NCBI GenBank assembly: GCA_028868825.1
Contig: JAGWTU010000035.1
Span: 1 to 52,602, forward strand
Direction of reading: 5' to 3'
Origin: Burkholderiales bacterium
GTDB lineage: Bacteria > Pseudomonadota > Gammaproteobacteria > Burkholderiales > Burkholderiaceae_C
Length of the DNA stretch: 52,602 nt
Below, piece by piece: positions 16,318 through 25,890 of the stretch. Below the pieces are notes generated by a model that saw only the letters and a list, made by a program, of their open reading frames with translations, searched no databases and had not been told where the DNA came from. Made by a program: the position numbers and the translations under genes. Position 1 is the first letter of the stretch. Every line of letters starts with the position of its first letter.

Positions 16318-17862
16318 TCAGCTGGCCTCGCGCAGGCGCTGGCGCAACGCCGTCTTCAGCACCTTGCCGTAATTGTTCTTGGGCAGGCTGTCGACGAAGC
16401 GGTACTGCTTGGGGCGCTTGAAGCGGGCGATGCGATCGAGGCAATGCGCATCGAGTGCCGCCGCGTCGAGATCGGCGCCCGCTCGCGCGACGACGAAGGC
16501 GACGACGACCTCGCCCCATTCCGCGTCCGGCGCGCCGACGACGGCGACCTCGGCCACGCCGGGTGCCGTCAGCAGCACCTCCTCGACCTCGCGGGGATAG
16601 ATGTTGGAGCCGCCGCTGATCAGCAGGTCCTTGCTGCGATCCTTCAGCGTCAGGAAGCCGTCGCCGTCGAGCGAGCCGACGTCGCCGGTCCATAACCAGC
16701 CGTCGCGCAGCGCGCCGGCGCTGGCCTCGGGATTGCGCCAGTAGCCGGCCATCACCGTGTCGCCGCGCACCAGCACTTCGCCGATCTCGCCCGGCGGCAG
16801 GCTGCGGCCCCGCTCATCGGCCACGCGCAACTGCACCGGCGTCTGCGCCACGCCGACCGAGCCCAGGCGTTCGAGATGCCGCGGGTGGTCGGCGTCGGCG
16901 AGGTGGTGGCGCGCGAGCGCGGTGCCGACCATCGGCGTCTCGCCCTGGCCGTAGATCTGCACGAAGCGCGGCCCCATCACGCGCAGCGCGCGCTCGATGT
17001 CGGCGAGGTACATCGGCGCACCGCCGTAGACGATGGTCTTGAACGATGCGGCCGCGTCCTGCGGCGTCAGTCCCGCGGCTGCGGCATGGTCGACGAGACG
17101 CTTGACGATGGTCGGCGCGGCGAAGGTCGACAGCGGACCGAGCGCGCGCCCGAGCTCGAAAAGCTCGGCCGGATCGACGCCGCCCGACGCCGGCACGACC
17201 TGCCGCGCGCCGGCCATCAGATGCGGAATGGCATAGAGGCCGCAGCCATGCGACATCGGCGCCGCGTGGACGATGAGGTCGTCGGCGCCGATGGCGTCGA
17301 CGTCGTTGAAATAGGTCAGCCCCATCGTCATCAGGTTGCGGTGCGTCAGCATCACGCCCTTGGGCCGGCCGGTCGTGCCGCTGGTGTAGAAGAGCCAGGC
17401 GAGGTCCTGCGGATCGCGGTCGACGGGTCCCTCCTCGGCGCCCATCGCATGCCCGGCCGGCGCGGCGAGCAGGGCATCGGCCGCGGCCGAATCGACGTCG
17501 ATCTGCTGCTGCAGCCCGCGCAGCGCGGGCGGCGCGACATCGCCGGTGACGAAGGCCCAGCGCGCCTGGGCGTCGTCGATGATCCATTCGACCTCGGCCG
17601 GGTGCAGCTTGGCGTTGACCGGCACGACCACCAGCCCGGCCCACCAGGCGCCCCAGAGGATTTCGAGATAGCGCGGGTGGTTGCGCATGAAGACGACGAC
17701 ACGCTCGCCCGGATGCAGCCCCGCCTGGCGCAGGCGGCGGGCCAGGGCGGCGCTGCGCGCGGCCCATTGCCCGAAGGTGGCGCTCACGCGCGTGCCATGG
17801 AGCAGCGCGGTGCGCTCGGGGGCCACCAGGGCCTGGCGCAGGAGGAGATGGGCGAGCGTCAT
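16318..17862 (-). CDS. Acyl-CoA synthetase (AMP-dependent synthetase/ligase family)
   Basis: The product has 514 residues. The adenylate-forming motifs are all present: LFYTSGTTGRPKGVMLTH (A3), YGQGETPMVGT (A5), LWTGDVGSLDGDGFL (A7), LKDRSKDLLISGGSNIYP (A8), and the catalytic Lys in KNNYGKVLK (A10). The overall pattern fits fatty or aromatic acyl-CoA ligases that use ATP and CoA. Start ATG at 17862 gives the expected MTLAHLLLRQALVAPERTAL opening. It lies 91 bp downstream of the DUF364 gene on the same strand. Substrate cannot be fixed from sequence. Confidence 0.88.
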   Translation of the reverse strand: MTLAHLLLRQALVAPERTALLHGTRVSATFGQWAARSAALARRLRQAGLHPGERVVVFMRNHPRYLEILWGAWWAGLVVVPVNAKLHPAEVEWIIDDAQARWAFVTGDVAPPALRGLQQQIDVDSAAADALLAAPAGHAMGAEEGPVDRDPQDLAWLFYTSGTTGRPKGVMLTHRNLMTMGLTYFNDVDAIGADDLIVHAAPMSHGCGLYAIPHLMAGARQVVPASGGVDPAELFELGRALGPLSTFAAPTIVKRLVDHAAAAGLTPQDAAASFKTIVYGGAPMYLADIERALRVMGPRFVQIYGQGETPMVGTALARHHLADADHPRHLERLGSVGVAQTPVQLRVADERGRSLPPGEIGEVLVRGDTVMAGYWRNPEASAGALRDGWLWTGDVGSLDGDGFLTLKDRSKDLLISGGSNIYPREVEEVLLTAPGVAEVAVVGAPDAEWGEVVVAFVVARAGADLDAAALDAHCLDRIARFKRPKQYRFVDSLPKNNYGKVLKTALRQRLREAS

Positions 17863-17953
17863 GAGATCGATGGGCGGCGGCCGGGCCCGTGAAGATACCC
17901 CCAGCCCGGCCGCCTGACCAGCCGGGTGGCGGTCGCCATCCGCCGCCCCGGCG

Positions 17954-18778
17954 CTACAGGCGCGCCAGCAACGACTCGAAGCCGGGGTAGTCGGCGGCGG
18001 CGAGCGTGAACTTGCGCGACGCCGCGCCGCGGGCGTCGCCGGCGCGCAGCGCCTGCACGAAGGCGGCCGGCTCGACGATCCAGCTGCCGCCGATCGAACT
18101 GACGCCGCGCGCAAACAGGCCGTCGGGCAGGCAGCCCAGGCTCGGGCCGACGAGGGCGAGGCGGCGCGCGCCGCGGCAATGGCCGAGCATCGCGTCCAGC
18201 GTGTCGTTGAGCAGCAGGGTCCCGGTGGCCAGCACCTTGCTGCAGGCCTGCAGCGCACGCGCATCGGTGGTGACGCGCCAGCCCTCGCGCTCGCCGACGA
18301 GGTCGGCGCGCAGCTCGACGACGGTGAGGCGGGCGCCGCGCTCGACGAGTCGCGGCACGAGCGGGCCGAAGAGGCCGATCATGCCGATCTCGTCGCCCGG
18401 CTGCGGGTCGAGCAGGCCGATCGAATCGGCCGCGGGCGGCGGCACGAAGCCGGCGCGATCGAAGAGCCAGCGCGTGATCGCGTTCGCCACCGCGAAGCCC
18501 AAGGTGCGTTCGACGCCGGGCGCACCGGCATAGCGGCGCGCCAGGTCCAGCGCGTCGCCGCCGGCGAGCGGCGGCAGTCCGCGCAGCGCGTCCAGCGTGT
18601 CGCCCAGCAGCACGAAGGTCAGGCCGAGCGAGCCGTCTTCGAGCTCGACGGCGCAGAACTCGCCGCGCTCGGCGCCCGTCTCGGGCTCCGGGGGCAGATG
18701 CAACGCACGCAGCCGCGGCAGTCGCGCGCGCGACGCGAGGCGTTCGAGCTGGGCCACGTAGTCGCTCGCGAAGCTCAT
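17954..18778 (-). CDS. DUF364 (putative heavy-metal chelation) domain protein
   Basis: The product has 274 residues. The N-terminal half resembles the DUF4213 enolase-like fold, and the C-terminal half is a Rossmann-like DUF364 domain with IGMIGLFGPLVPRLVERGARLTVVE (in two pieces), LLNDTLDAMLGHCRGARRLALVGPS and a C-terminal Cys-containing strand region. DUF364 is annotated as a possible heavy-metal chelation domain, but its function is not settled. Its ATG overlaps the TGA of the VWA gene (ATGA), placing it last in a MoxR-VWA-DUF364 operon. This suggests metal or cofactor insertion into a partner enzyme. Confidence 0.78.
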   Translation of the reverse strand: MSFASDYVAQLERLASRARLPRLRALHLPPEPETGAERGEFCAVELEDGSLGLTFVLLGDTLDALRGLPPLAGGDALDLARRYAGAPGVERTLGFAVANAITRWLFDRAGFVPPPAADSIGLLDPQPGDEIGMIGLFGPLVPRLVERGARLTVVELRADLVGEREGWRVTTDARALQACSKVLATGTLLLNDTLDAMLGHCRGARRLALVGPSLGCLPDGLFARGVSSIGGSWIVEPAAFVQALRAGDARGAASRKFTLAAADYPGFESLLARL

Positions 18779-20262
18779 GGCGTTCTCCGATGCCGCGCCG
18801 CCCGCCCCGACAGCGCATTCGGGAAATAGATCGCCGTCAGGCTGCGGCTGTGCACGGGCGAATGGCCGCGGCCGTCGCCGCCGGCGGCGGCATCGGCATA
18901 ACGACGCCAGTCGCGCACCCAGTGGATGTCGTCGCAGACCTCGAGCAGGCCCAGCGTCTCACGATCGCCGACGAGGATGCCCTGCACGCGCAGGCCGAGC
19001 TCGGTGCAGGCCGCATCGAGCCGTTCGAGCGTCGCCGGCACGCAGCCGAATTCACCGTCGCTGACGACGAGCAGGTCGGCGCTGCGCCAGCGCGCCTCGT
19101 GCACGCGCGCGAGCGCGCGCTCGATCGGCGTCTGGATGTCGGTGCCGCCGTCGAAGGCCTGGCCCATCGTCGCCAGCAGGCCGGCCAGGCCCTGCGCGCC
19201 GGCGCCGAGTTCGCGCTCGACGATCTCGTCGGCGCCGCCGAAGGCATACAGCAGGCAGGCGCGCCGCGCTTCGTGCGCCGCGCGCACGGCGGCGATGACG
19301 GCCGCCTTGGCGATGTTCTCGGGCGCGCCGCGCATCGAAGCCGAGGTGTCGAGGCAGACGATGAGGGGGCCGCGCTCGAGCGCCTCGGGCGCGGCGGCCG
19401 GCGCGCGCTGGCGCGCGGCGGGGTCGGCGCGCCAGTCGACGAGCAGCGCCTGCGTCTCGTGGCTGAGCAGCCGCGCCTCGGCATGGCGCGCGCGCCAGAG
19501 CTTGCGCAGCACCGGGTGGCGCAGCATCACCGCCTCGCTGCCGAGCATGGACTCGGGGCGGCCCGAGAAGCAGACACCGGTGACCTCGCCCGGGGCGCCG
19601 GCGATCACCGTCTCGACGGCGCGCAGCGGCTGCGGCGCCTGCGCGCCCGCGGCCTGCGCCTGGGGTCGCCGCGGCGGCGCGGCCGTGGCAGGACGCTCGG
19701 CGCGGCCGAGGCGGCGGATCAGCTCGGCGAGCTCGGGCAGGCGGGCGAGCCACTCGCTGGCGCGCTGTGCCGCCTGCCAGTCGCGCGCGCCGAGTTCGCC
19801 GCGCAGCTGATCCCAGCTCAGCGACGAGGGGTCGCCGAGCCCGCGCAGCAGCGCCAGGCGCTCCTCGAGGCCGGCCGATTCGAGCACCCATTCGGCGCGG
19901 AAATCGGCCGCCGCGTGCGCGATGGCCTGCGTCCGCGTGAGTTGCGGCTGCAGACCGGCGATGCGGTCGAGGTGGAAGAACAGCGTGCGCAGCACCTGCT
20001 CGGCGACGGCCGGCAGGCCGCGCGCGAGCGCCGGCAGGCCGAGATCGCCGACGGCCTCGCGCAGCGGCGCGGCGGCCGCGGCGTCGCCGAAATCGGCAGC
20101 CGCCGGCGGCAGCGCACCGTCCAGCAGCGCGGCGAGCCAGCGCGCGGCGTCGGCGAGCCGCGCGGCGCGCTCGCCGGCACTGGTGACGAGCGCACCGCGC
20201 CACAGCGTGCGCGGCAGGTGCTGCAGCAGCTCGTAGGGGCGGTCGGCGGCCGAGGCTTGCAC
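18775..20262 (-). CDS. VWA-domain protein, partner of the MoxR ATPase (ViaA/CoxE-like)
   Basis: The product has 495 residues starting from GTG at 20262. The C-terminal von Willebrand A domain has the MIDAS motif DTSASMRG near residue 300, plus GGTDIQTPI and VVSDGEFG for the other metal-coordinating loops. The N-terminal 250 residues are helical, as in ViaA. It starts 22 bp after the AAA ATPase gene and overlaps the DUF364 gene. MoxR/VWA pairs act as chaperones that remodel or insert metal into enzyme complexes; the client here is not known. Confidence 0.82.
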   Translation of the reverse strand: MQASAADRPYELLQHLPRTLWRGALVTSAGERAARLADAARWLAALLDGALPPAAADFGDAAAAAPLREAVGDLGLPALARGLPAVAEQVLRTLFFHLDRIAGLQPQLTRTQAIAHAAADFRAEWVLESAGLEERLALLRGLGDPSSLSWDQLRGELGARDWQAAQRASEWLARLPELAELIRRLGRAERPATAAPPRRPQAQAAGAQAPQPLRAVETVIAGAPGEVTGVCFSGRPESMLGSEAVMLRHPVLRKLWRARHAEARLLSHETQALLVDWRADPAARQRAPAAAPEALERGPLIVCLDTSASMRGAPENIAKAAVIAAVRAAHEARRACLLYAFGGADEIVERELGAGAQGLAGLLATMGQAFDGGTDIQTPIERALARVHEARWRSADLLVVSDGEFGCVPATLERLDAACTELGLRVQGILVGDRETLGLLEVCDDIHWVRDWRRYADAAAGGDGRGHSPVHSRSLTAIYFPNALSGRAARHRRTP

Positions 20263-20284
20263 GGCGCGAGCTTCTGCTTCTGCC

Positions 20285-21676
20285 TCAGGCGGCCCATTCG
20301 AGCGCCGCCGGCGGCGTCGCCGGCAAGGCCTCGTCGAGCGGCAGCGCGGCGAAGCCGGCGCGGCAGGCCTGCAGCCGCGCGTGCAGCGCGGCCAGCGCGT
20401 CGGCATGGCGGCGACGCGCATCGATCAGCCGCTGCACGAGCACCGGCGGCATCCACAGCCGGCCCACCAGCCGCGCCGCCAGCGCCGCGGCCGCGGCGGC
20501 GGCCTGCGCCGCATGTTCGCGCGTGCCGGCGGCGATCTCGTCGAGCTGGGCCAGCCGCGCCGCGACATGCACGGGGCTGTAGCGGCGCCGCGCATGCGCT
20601 TCGAGCGCGGCCGACTGCAGCCGCGGCATCGCCCCCGCCTCGGCGCCACCGATGGCGCGCGCCAGCGCGATCTTGCCGGCCGCGCCGCCGCCTTCGGCAT
20701 CGTCCTCGGCGCTGGTCTCGATCTCGAGCTGCTGCTCGAAGGCCTGCACGGCCCGCTCGAGCCAGGGCGCGGGCTCTTCGGCGGCGCCCATCAGCTCGAC
20801 CTCGAACCAGCGCTGCAAGCGCTCGACATCGCCCGGATCGCGCGCGACGACATAGGGCGCGAGCCAGAGGTCGATGGCGTCGACGGCGGCGCGGCCCTCG
20901 GTGGCGGCGGCCACGCGCATCAGGCCGACCCAGCGTCGCCAGCGGCGGTCGGAAACCGCGGCATTGGCAGCGTCCGCGGCGTCCGCGAGCAAGCGGCGCA
21001 AGGCCTCGCACGCGGCCAATGCCTCGTCGCCGAATTCGACGCGTGCCGCCGCGGCGGCGATGGCGTCGCGCTCGGCGGCGTCGATCGGCGCTGCCGCGCC
21101 CGGCTGCGGCGGCGCCAGCCGCAGCAGCGCCGCGAAGGCGGCGTCGCTGACCGGCGCCACCGGCACGCGCAGCAGGAAACGGTCGTGGAAGGCCTGCAGC
21201 CCCTCGTCGGCCGGCAGCTCGTTGCTGGCGCCGACGACGCTGGCCAGCGGCGTGCGCAGGCGACCGCTGCCGTTGTCGAACTCGCGCTCGTTGAGCAGCG
21301 TCAGCAGCGCATTGAGAATCGCCGAATTGGCCTTGAACACCTCGTCGAGAAAGGCGATCGTCGCCGTCGGCAGGAAGCCGTCGGTGAGGCGCTCGTAGCG
21401 GTCGTCCTCGAGCGCGCGCAGCGACAGCGGGCCGAAGATCTCCTCGGGCGTCGAGAAGCGCGTCAGCAGGCGCTCGAAATAGCGCGCGCCACCGAAGGCG
21501 CGGTGCAGCCGGCGCGCGAGTTCGCTCTTCGCCGTGCCGGGCGGGCCGACGAGCAGCACATGCTCGCCGGCGAGCGCCGCCAGCAGCACGAGGCGCGCCG
21601 CGGTCTGGCGTTCGAGCAGGCCGGACTCGAGTGCGGCCAGATGCGCCGCGAGGCGCTCGGGGGTGGGCAGGCTCAT
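20285..21676 (-). CDS. MoxR-family AAA ATPase (RavA-like)
   Basis: The product has 463 residues. Walker A is LLVGPPGTAKSELARR (about residue 45), Walker B is TIAFLDEVFKAN, and the sensor region GASNELPADEGLQAFHDRF follows. ARYFERLLTRFSTPEEIFGPLSL and the helical C-terminal extension match RavA-type MoxR proteins. It is the first gene of a three-gene minus-strand operon with a VWA protein and DUF364. It is expected to form a hexamer that works with the VWA partner. The start ATG gives MSLPTPERLAAHL. Confidence 0.87.
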   Translation of the reverse strand: MSLPTPERLAAHLAALESGLLERQTAARLVLLAALAGEHVLLVGPPGTAKSELARRLHRAFGGARYFERLLTRFSTPEEIFGPLSLRALEDDRYERLTDGFLPTATIAFLDEVFKANSAILNALLTLLNEREFDNGSGRLRTPLASVVGASNELPADEGLQAFHDRFLLRVPVAPVSDAAFAALLRLAPPQPGAAAPIDAAERDAIAAAAARVEFGDEALAACEALRRLLADAADAANAAVSDRRWRRWVGLMRVAAATEGRAAVDAIDLWLAPYVVARDPGDVERLQRWFEVELMGAAEEPAPWLERAVQAFEQQLEIETSAEDDAEGGGAAGKIALARAIGGAEAGAMPRLQSAALEAHARRRYSPVHVAARLAQLDEIAAGTREHAAQAAAAAAALAARLVGRLWMPPVLVQRLIDARRRHADALAALHARLQACRAGFAALPLDEALPATPPAALEWAA

Positions 21677-21734
21677 GGCGCGATTGTCGGCCAAGGGGCC
21701 CGGCAACGGCCCGGCGCGGAGGCAGAATCACGGG

Positions 21735-22919
21735 ATGCGCAAAATCGGATTCGCCATCGCCCTCGCTTGCTCGCTGGTCACGATGGCGGCACCGGCCCAG
21801 ACCGACCCCGTCAAGACGCTCGTCGGCCGTCTGGATCTCGATGGCTACAAGGCCACCATCCAGGGCCTGACCCGGTTCGGCGACCGCAAGCAGGGGACGG
21901 ACCGCAACCGCGCGGCGATCGACTGGATCGAGGCGCGTCTGCGCAGCTACGGCTGCGCCACCGAACGCCTGCACTATGTCTACGCGCAGGCGCCGCGCAA
22001 ATACCGCGGGCCCGACACGCGGCCGCCGCTGATCGCCAGCGGCGAGGTGCGCACGAACGTCGGCGATTCGCGCATGCGCGGCATCACGGGTCCGGTCACC
22101 GTCAACGAAGACCCGGCGAAGCAGACCGATGCGGCGTTGCGCAAGCTCAATGCGCAGGAGCCCGTCGACGGTCCGCGCGAGGAGGTCTATTGCACCAAGG
22201 TCGGCACGACGCACCCGGACGAGATGTACATCGTCGGCGGCCACATGGACGGCATCGGTTACGGCGAGGCGGCCGACGACGACGGCTCGGGCGCCGCCCT
22301 GGTGATGGAGCTGGCCCGCGTCTTCAGCAGCCCCGACGTGACGACCGAGCGCTCGATACGCTTCGTGCTCTGGAACAACGAGGAGACCGGACTCAACGGC
22401 GCGAAGGCCTATGTCGAACAGCGCGCGGCGCTGCAGGGCCGCGAGTCGCCACCCGGATCGGGGAAATATCCCGAACCGCGCTGGCTCGGCATGGTGCAGC
22501 ACGACATGCTGCTGTGGGACCACGGCATGCCCCGCGCCGACGGCACGTTCGACCCGAAGCAGCGGCCGGAGGCGGATGTCAACATCGAGTTCCGCGGCAC
22601 CTCGAAATTCGCCGATCAGTCGATGAAGCTCGCCTTCCTGTTCCGCGATGCGAACGAGAAATACGCCACCGATTACCCCGCCGCGGTCGGCAACCACATG
22701 ACGAACACCGATTCGGATCCGTTCATGAACCTGGTGCCGGCGATCAGCCTGCGCGAGAACGAGCGAGGCATGCAGATCGGCGCCGGCTGGAACCCGAACT
22801 ACCACCAGGCGACGGACGTTTATGCGAACTATGCCGACGCCGATTTACGCCTCGGCCTGAACGCCGCGCAGACGACGCTGGGCGCCATTGCCGAGCTGGC
22901 GGGGGCGCGGCTCAAATAG
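21735..22919 (+). CDS. Secreted M28-family zinc peptidase
   Basis: The product has 394 residues. The N-terminus MRKIGFAIALACSLVTMAAPAQ is a signal peptide. The two-zinc site of M28 is seen as GGHMDGIG (His), ADDDGSG (Asp), NNEETGLNG (catalytic Glu and Glu ligand), a later QHDMLL Asp and NYHQATD His near the C-terminus. It is therefore likely a periplasmic or secreted aminopeptidase. It is divergent from the MoxR operon with only 58 bp between starts. Its substrate is not known. Confidence 0.87.
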   Translation: MRKIGFAIALACSLVTMAAPAQTDPVKTLVGRLDLDGYKATIQGLTRFGDRKQGTDRNRAAIDWIEARLRSYGCATERLHYVYAQAPRKYRGPDTRPPLIASGEVRTNVGDSRMRGITGPVTVNEDPAKQTDAALRKLNAQEPVDGPREEVYCTKVGTTHPDEMYIVGGHMDGIGYGEAADDDGSGAALVMELARVFSSPDVTTERSIRFVLWNNEETGLNGAKAYVEQRAALQGRESPPGSGKYPEPRWLGMVQHDMLLWDHGMPRADGTFDPKQRPEADVNIEFRGTSKFADQSMKLAFLFRDANEKYATDYPAAVGNHMTNTDSDPFMNLVPAISLRENERGMQIGAGWNPNYHQATDVYANYADADLRLGLNAAQTTLGAIAELAGARLK

Positions 22920-23036
22920 ACAAGTGAAAGGCCGGCGGCATCCGCGTCGGCCGGGAGTCCTTGGTCCCGGATGGCGCGCCGCGACGACGCCACAATCGGT
23001 GCTTCCGCCCTTTCGGGGCGCGCTCTCCGCACCGCC

Positions 23037-24563
23037 ATGCCCGACCCCATCCTCGTCGCCCAGCACGGCGACATCGCCTGCCACCTGCTGCCCGCGCTGG
23101 CCAACCGCCACGGGCTGATCACCGGCGCCACCGGCACCGGCAAGACCATCACGCTGCAGAAGCTCGCCGAGAGCTTCAGCGCGCTGGGCGTGCCGGTGTT
23201 CATGGCCGACGTCAAGGGCGACCTCACCGGCATCACCCAGCCCGGCAGCGTGAGCCCCAAGCTCGCCGCCCTGCTGCACGAGCGTGGCCTGCCCGCCCCC
23301 GAGAGCGTCGCCTGCCCCGCGATGCTGTGGGACGTGTACGGCGAGCAGGGCCACCCGGTGCGCGCGACAGTCAGCGACATGGGCCCGCTGCTGCTGGCGC
23401 GCATGCTCGCGCTCAACGAGACGCAGCAGGGCGTGCTGAGCCTGGTGTTCAAGATCGCCGACGACAACGGTCTGGCGCTGCTGGACATGAAGGACCTGCG
23501 CGCCATGCTGCAGTTCGTCGGTGACCACGGCAGCGAATTCACGACCGCCTACGGCAACATCAGCGCCGCCAGCGTCGGCGCCATCCAGCGTGGCCTGTTG
23601 CAGATCGAGGAGCAAGGCGGCGACCGTTTCTTCGGCGAGCCGATGCTGAACATCGCCGACTTCATGCAGACGGTCGACGGCCGCGGCGTCGTCAACATCC
23701 TCGCCGCCGACAAGCTGATGAACGCGCCGCGGTTGTACGCCACCTTCCTGCTGTGGCTGCTGTCGGAGCTGTTCGAGACCCTGCCCGAAGTCGGCGACCT
23801 CGACCAGCCCAAGCTGGTGTTCTTCTTCGACGAAGCGCACCTGCTGTTCAACGAGGCGCCCCGCGCGCTGGTGGAGCGCATCGAACTCGTCGTGCGACTG
23901 GTGCGCAGCAAGGGCGTCGGCGTCTACTTCGTGACGCAGAACCCGCTGGACGTGCCCGATACCGTGCTGGCGCAACTGGGCAATCGCGTCCAGCATGCGC
24001 TGCGCGCGTTCACGCCGCGCGACCAGAAGGCCGTCAAGAGCGCCGCCGACACGATGCGCCCGAACCCCAAGCTCGGCGACATGGCCGCCGCAATCACCGA
24101 ACTGGCCGTCGGCGAAGCGCTGGTGAGCTTCCTCGACGACAAGGGCCGCCCTTGCGTCACCGAGCGCGTCTTCGTGCTGCCGCCGGGCAGTCGCATCGGA
24201 CCCATCACGCCGGAGCAGCGCCGCGCGCTCATCGCCGGCTCGCTGGTGGCCGGCGTGTACGAGAAGACGGTGGACCGGGAATCGGCCTACGAAAAACTGA
24301 AGGGCCGCGCCGTGGCTTCGGCCGACGCGGGCGCGGCGAGCGGCGGCGGTACGCCTGCCGGCAAGCCGGCAGCCGAAGCCGACGGCGGCCTCGCCGGCAT
24401 GTTGAAGGACAGCCTGCTCGGCAGCACCGGCCCGCGCGGCGGGCACAACCCGGGGCTGGTGGAAAAGGCCGCCTCATCGGCCGTGCGCGGCATCGGCTCG
24501 GCGGTGGGGCGCGAGATCATCCGCGGCGTGCTGGGGTCGCTGTTCGGGGGGCGGGGGCGTTGA
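23037..24563 (+). CDS. HerA-like ATPase, DUF853 family
   Basis: The product has 508 residues. Walker A is [18 protein letters not shown] near residue 35 and Walker B is [13 protein letters not shown] near residue 265, with [33 protein letters not shown] (in two pieces) as the arginine-finger region. This is the DUF853 branch of the HerA/FtsK superfamily, close to E. coli YjgR. The C-terminal 90 residues are Gly/Ala-rich with an amphipathic tail ([26 protein letters not shown]). A role in DNA translocation is possible but has not been defined for this family. It stands alone between the peptidase and a convergent exporter. Confidence 0.87.
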   Translation: MPDPILVAQHGDIACHLLPALANRHGLITGATGTGKTITLQKLAESFSALGVPVFMADVKGDLTGITQPGSVSPKLAALLHERGLPAPESVACPAMLWDVYGEQGHPVRATVSDMGPLLLARMLALNETQQGVLSLVFKIADDNGLALLDMKDLRAMLQFVGDHGSEFTTAYGNISAASVGAIQRGLLQIEEQGGDRFFGEPMLNIADFMQTVDGRGVVNILAADKLMNAPRLYATFLLWLLSELFETLPEVGDLDQPKLVFFFDEAHLLFNEAPRALVERIELVVRLVRSKGVGVYFVTQNPLDVPDTVLAQLGNRVQHALRAFTPRDQKAVKSAADTMRPNPKLGDMAAAITELAVGEALVSFLDDKGRPCVTERVFVLPPGSRIGPITPEQRRALIAGSLVAGVYEKTVDRESAYEKLKGRAVASADAGAASGGGTPAGKPAAEADGGLAGMLKDSLLGSTGPRGGHNPGLVEKAASSAVRGIGSAVGREIIRGVLGSLFGGRGR

Positions 24564-24581
24564 GGCCCATTGGCCGGCCGC

Positions 24582-25730
24582 TCAGTCTCCGAGCAGTTCG
24601 CCCAAGGCCTTGAGGCCGTCGACGCGGTCGCAGACGGCCTTCAGCGCCATCAGCAGCGGCGCGCCCAGCAGCAGGCCCCAGACGCCCCAGAGCCAGCCCC
24701 AGGCCAGCACGCCGACGAAGATCACGAAGGGATTGATGCGGCTGGCGCGGCTGGTGAGCCAGGGCGTCAGCAGATTGCCCGAGAGCGTGTGGAGGGTCAG
24801 CGAGGCGGCACCGACGAGCAGCGCCGGCGCCATCGCGCCGAATTGCAGGAAAGCGACCAGCGCCGCGCCGCCGCTGACGACGATCGAGCCGAAATACGGC
24901 ACGCCGTTGAGCAGGGCGGCGGCGACGCCCCAGACGGCGGCGCGGTCCAGCCCCAGCCACAGGAAGACGAGCCAGGTCGCCACGCCGACGAGCACGCTGG
25001 TCAGGGCCTGCACCAGCAGGTAGCGCTGGATCTGGCCGTCGATCTCGTCGAGCACCTGGACCGTGACCCTGCGCCGGCTGAAGGTGGGACCGGCGATCCT
25101 GACGACCTTGCGCCGGAAGCCGTCGCCCGTGGCCATCAGGAAATAGGCGATGAAGCAGACGATCGAGGCCTGGCCGATGAACCCGGCCAGCCCCAGCGTG
25201 CCGCTCCAGAGGTAGTCCTTGATGTTGAAGTGCTGCTTCTCGATCTGCACGCGCGTCACGCCGCGGCTGGCCGCCGGCGTCGCCGAGCCGCTCTCCTCGG
25301 CCGCCAGTTCGAGCTTGGCCGCCGCCCGCTGCACCGTGCCGATCGCGTTCTCGGGCGCGCCATGGTCGATGCGGATCGACTCGCGCAGGCGCTGCGCCGC
25401 GTCGGGCAGCGATTCGACCAGCGCGGCCGCGTCGTCCATTGACGCATAGGCCGTCAGCCCGAGCCCGCCCAGCGCCAGCAGCAGCAGCAGCGCGGCGCCG
25501 ATGGCGCGCGGCACGTGCCAGCGCTGCAGCCGGTCGACGGCGGGCGAGAGCGCGTAGCTGAAGGTCAGGCCCAGCAGCAAGGGGATGAAGACCGCGCTCG
25601 CCCAATGCAGCGTGTAGACGCTGGCGATGACCGCGAGCACGGTCAGCGCGGTGCTGCTCGTGCGCAAAGGTTGATGCAGGTGCAGCAGCGCGGGCGGCTC
25701 GGTGGTGGCGGGCTCTGAATGGGGTGGCAT
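24582..25730 (-). CDS. AI-2E family transporter (TqsA/PerM-like)
   Basis: The product has 382 residues with about eight membrane segments. The N-terminal pair is SSTALTVLAVIASVYTLHW and AVFIPLLLGLTFSYAL, followed by a soluble region with LVESLPDAAQRLRESI. The C-terminal helices include GFIGQASIVCFIAYFLMATGD, PYFGSIVVSGGAALVAFL, TLSGNLLTPWLTSRASRINPF and GWLWGVWGLLLGAPLLMALKAV (in pieces), typical of the DUF20 family. Start ATG at 25730 gives MPPHSEPATTEPP; an in-frame upstream extension to 25781 seems less likely. Cargo is not evident; members differ widely (autoinducer-2, Na+/H+). Confidence 0.85.
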   Translation of the reverse strand: MPPHSEPATTEPPALLHLHQPLRTSSTALTVLAVIASVYTLHWASAVFIPLLLGLTFSYALSPAVDRLQRWHVPRAIGAALLLLLALGGLGLTAYASMDDAAALVESLPDAAQRLRESIRIDHGAPENAIGTVQRAAAKLELAAEESGSATPAASRGVTRVQIEKQHFNIKDYLWSGTLGLAGFIGQASIVCFIAYFLMATGDGFRRKVVRIAGPTFSRRRVTVQVLDEIDGQIQRYLLVQALTSVLVGVATWLVFLWLGLDRAAVWGVAAALLNGVPYFGSIVVSGGAALVAFLQFGAMAPALLVGAASLTLHTLSGNLLTPWLTSRASRINPFVIFVGVLAWGWLWGVWGLLLGAPLLMALKAVCDRVDGLKALGELLGD

Positions 25731-25780
25731 GGCCCAGCGAGTCTCGTCGTCGACGCGCCGCGATTCCGTGCGCCAGCACA

Positions 25781-25809
25781 CTGAAACGGCCGCCGCATCG
25801 GCCTATCTT
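25781..25809 (+). promoter_or_regulatory. Candidate sigma-70 promoter for the rcnB-like gene
   Basis: CTGAAA at 25781-25786 and TATCTT at 25804-25809 are separated by 17 bp, in the 160 bp intergenic region. The start codon is 81 bp downstream. An imperfect hairpin follows at once. Confidence 0.4.
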
Positions 25810-25833
25810 GGTCCCGGTTCGAATCCCCGGACC
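25810..25833 (+). other. Imperfect hairpin in the rcnB-like leader
   Basis: GGTCC (25810-25814) pairs with GGACC (25829-25833), continued after a C-C mismatch by GG with CC around an eight-base TTCGAATC loop. It sits just after the candidate -10 box, so it would lie at the 5' end of the transcript or serve as an operator. It looks like a tRNA T-arm in the loop but has no tRNA around it. Confidence 0.4.
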
Positions 25834-25890
25834 GGACCCGACTTCATGGCGGGCCAGGCCGTCCGGCTTCCCTCACCACCGGAGCACTGC

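Noticed and set aside
16307..16318. Perfect palindrome TTCCCGCGGGAA at the end of the Cfa operon
   Set aside because: It lies between converging stop codons in GC-rich DNA without a T-run; it may be chance, and I cannot assign a role.
18790..21150. A 786-codon plus-strand frame across the VWA and MoxR genes
   Set aside because: Low-complexity composition with no motif; the minus-strand frames carry the MIDAS and Walker motifs.
25806..25840. tRNA gene or tRNA-derived attachment site suggested by GGTTCGAATCC
   Set aside because: The T-stem does not pair properly, there is no acceptor, D-arm or anticodon stem upstream, and no integrase nearby.
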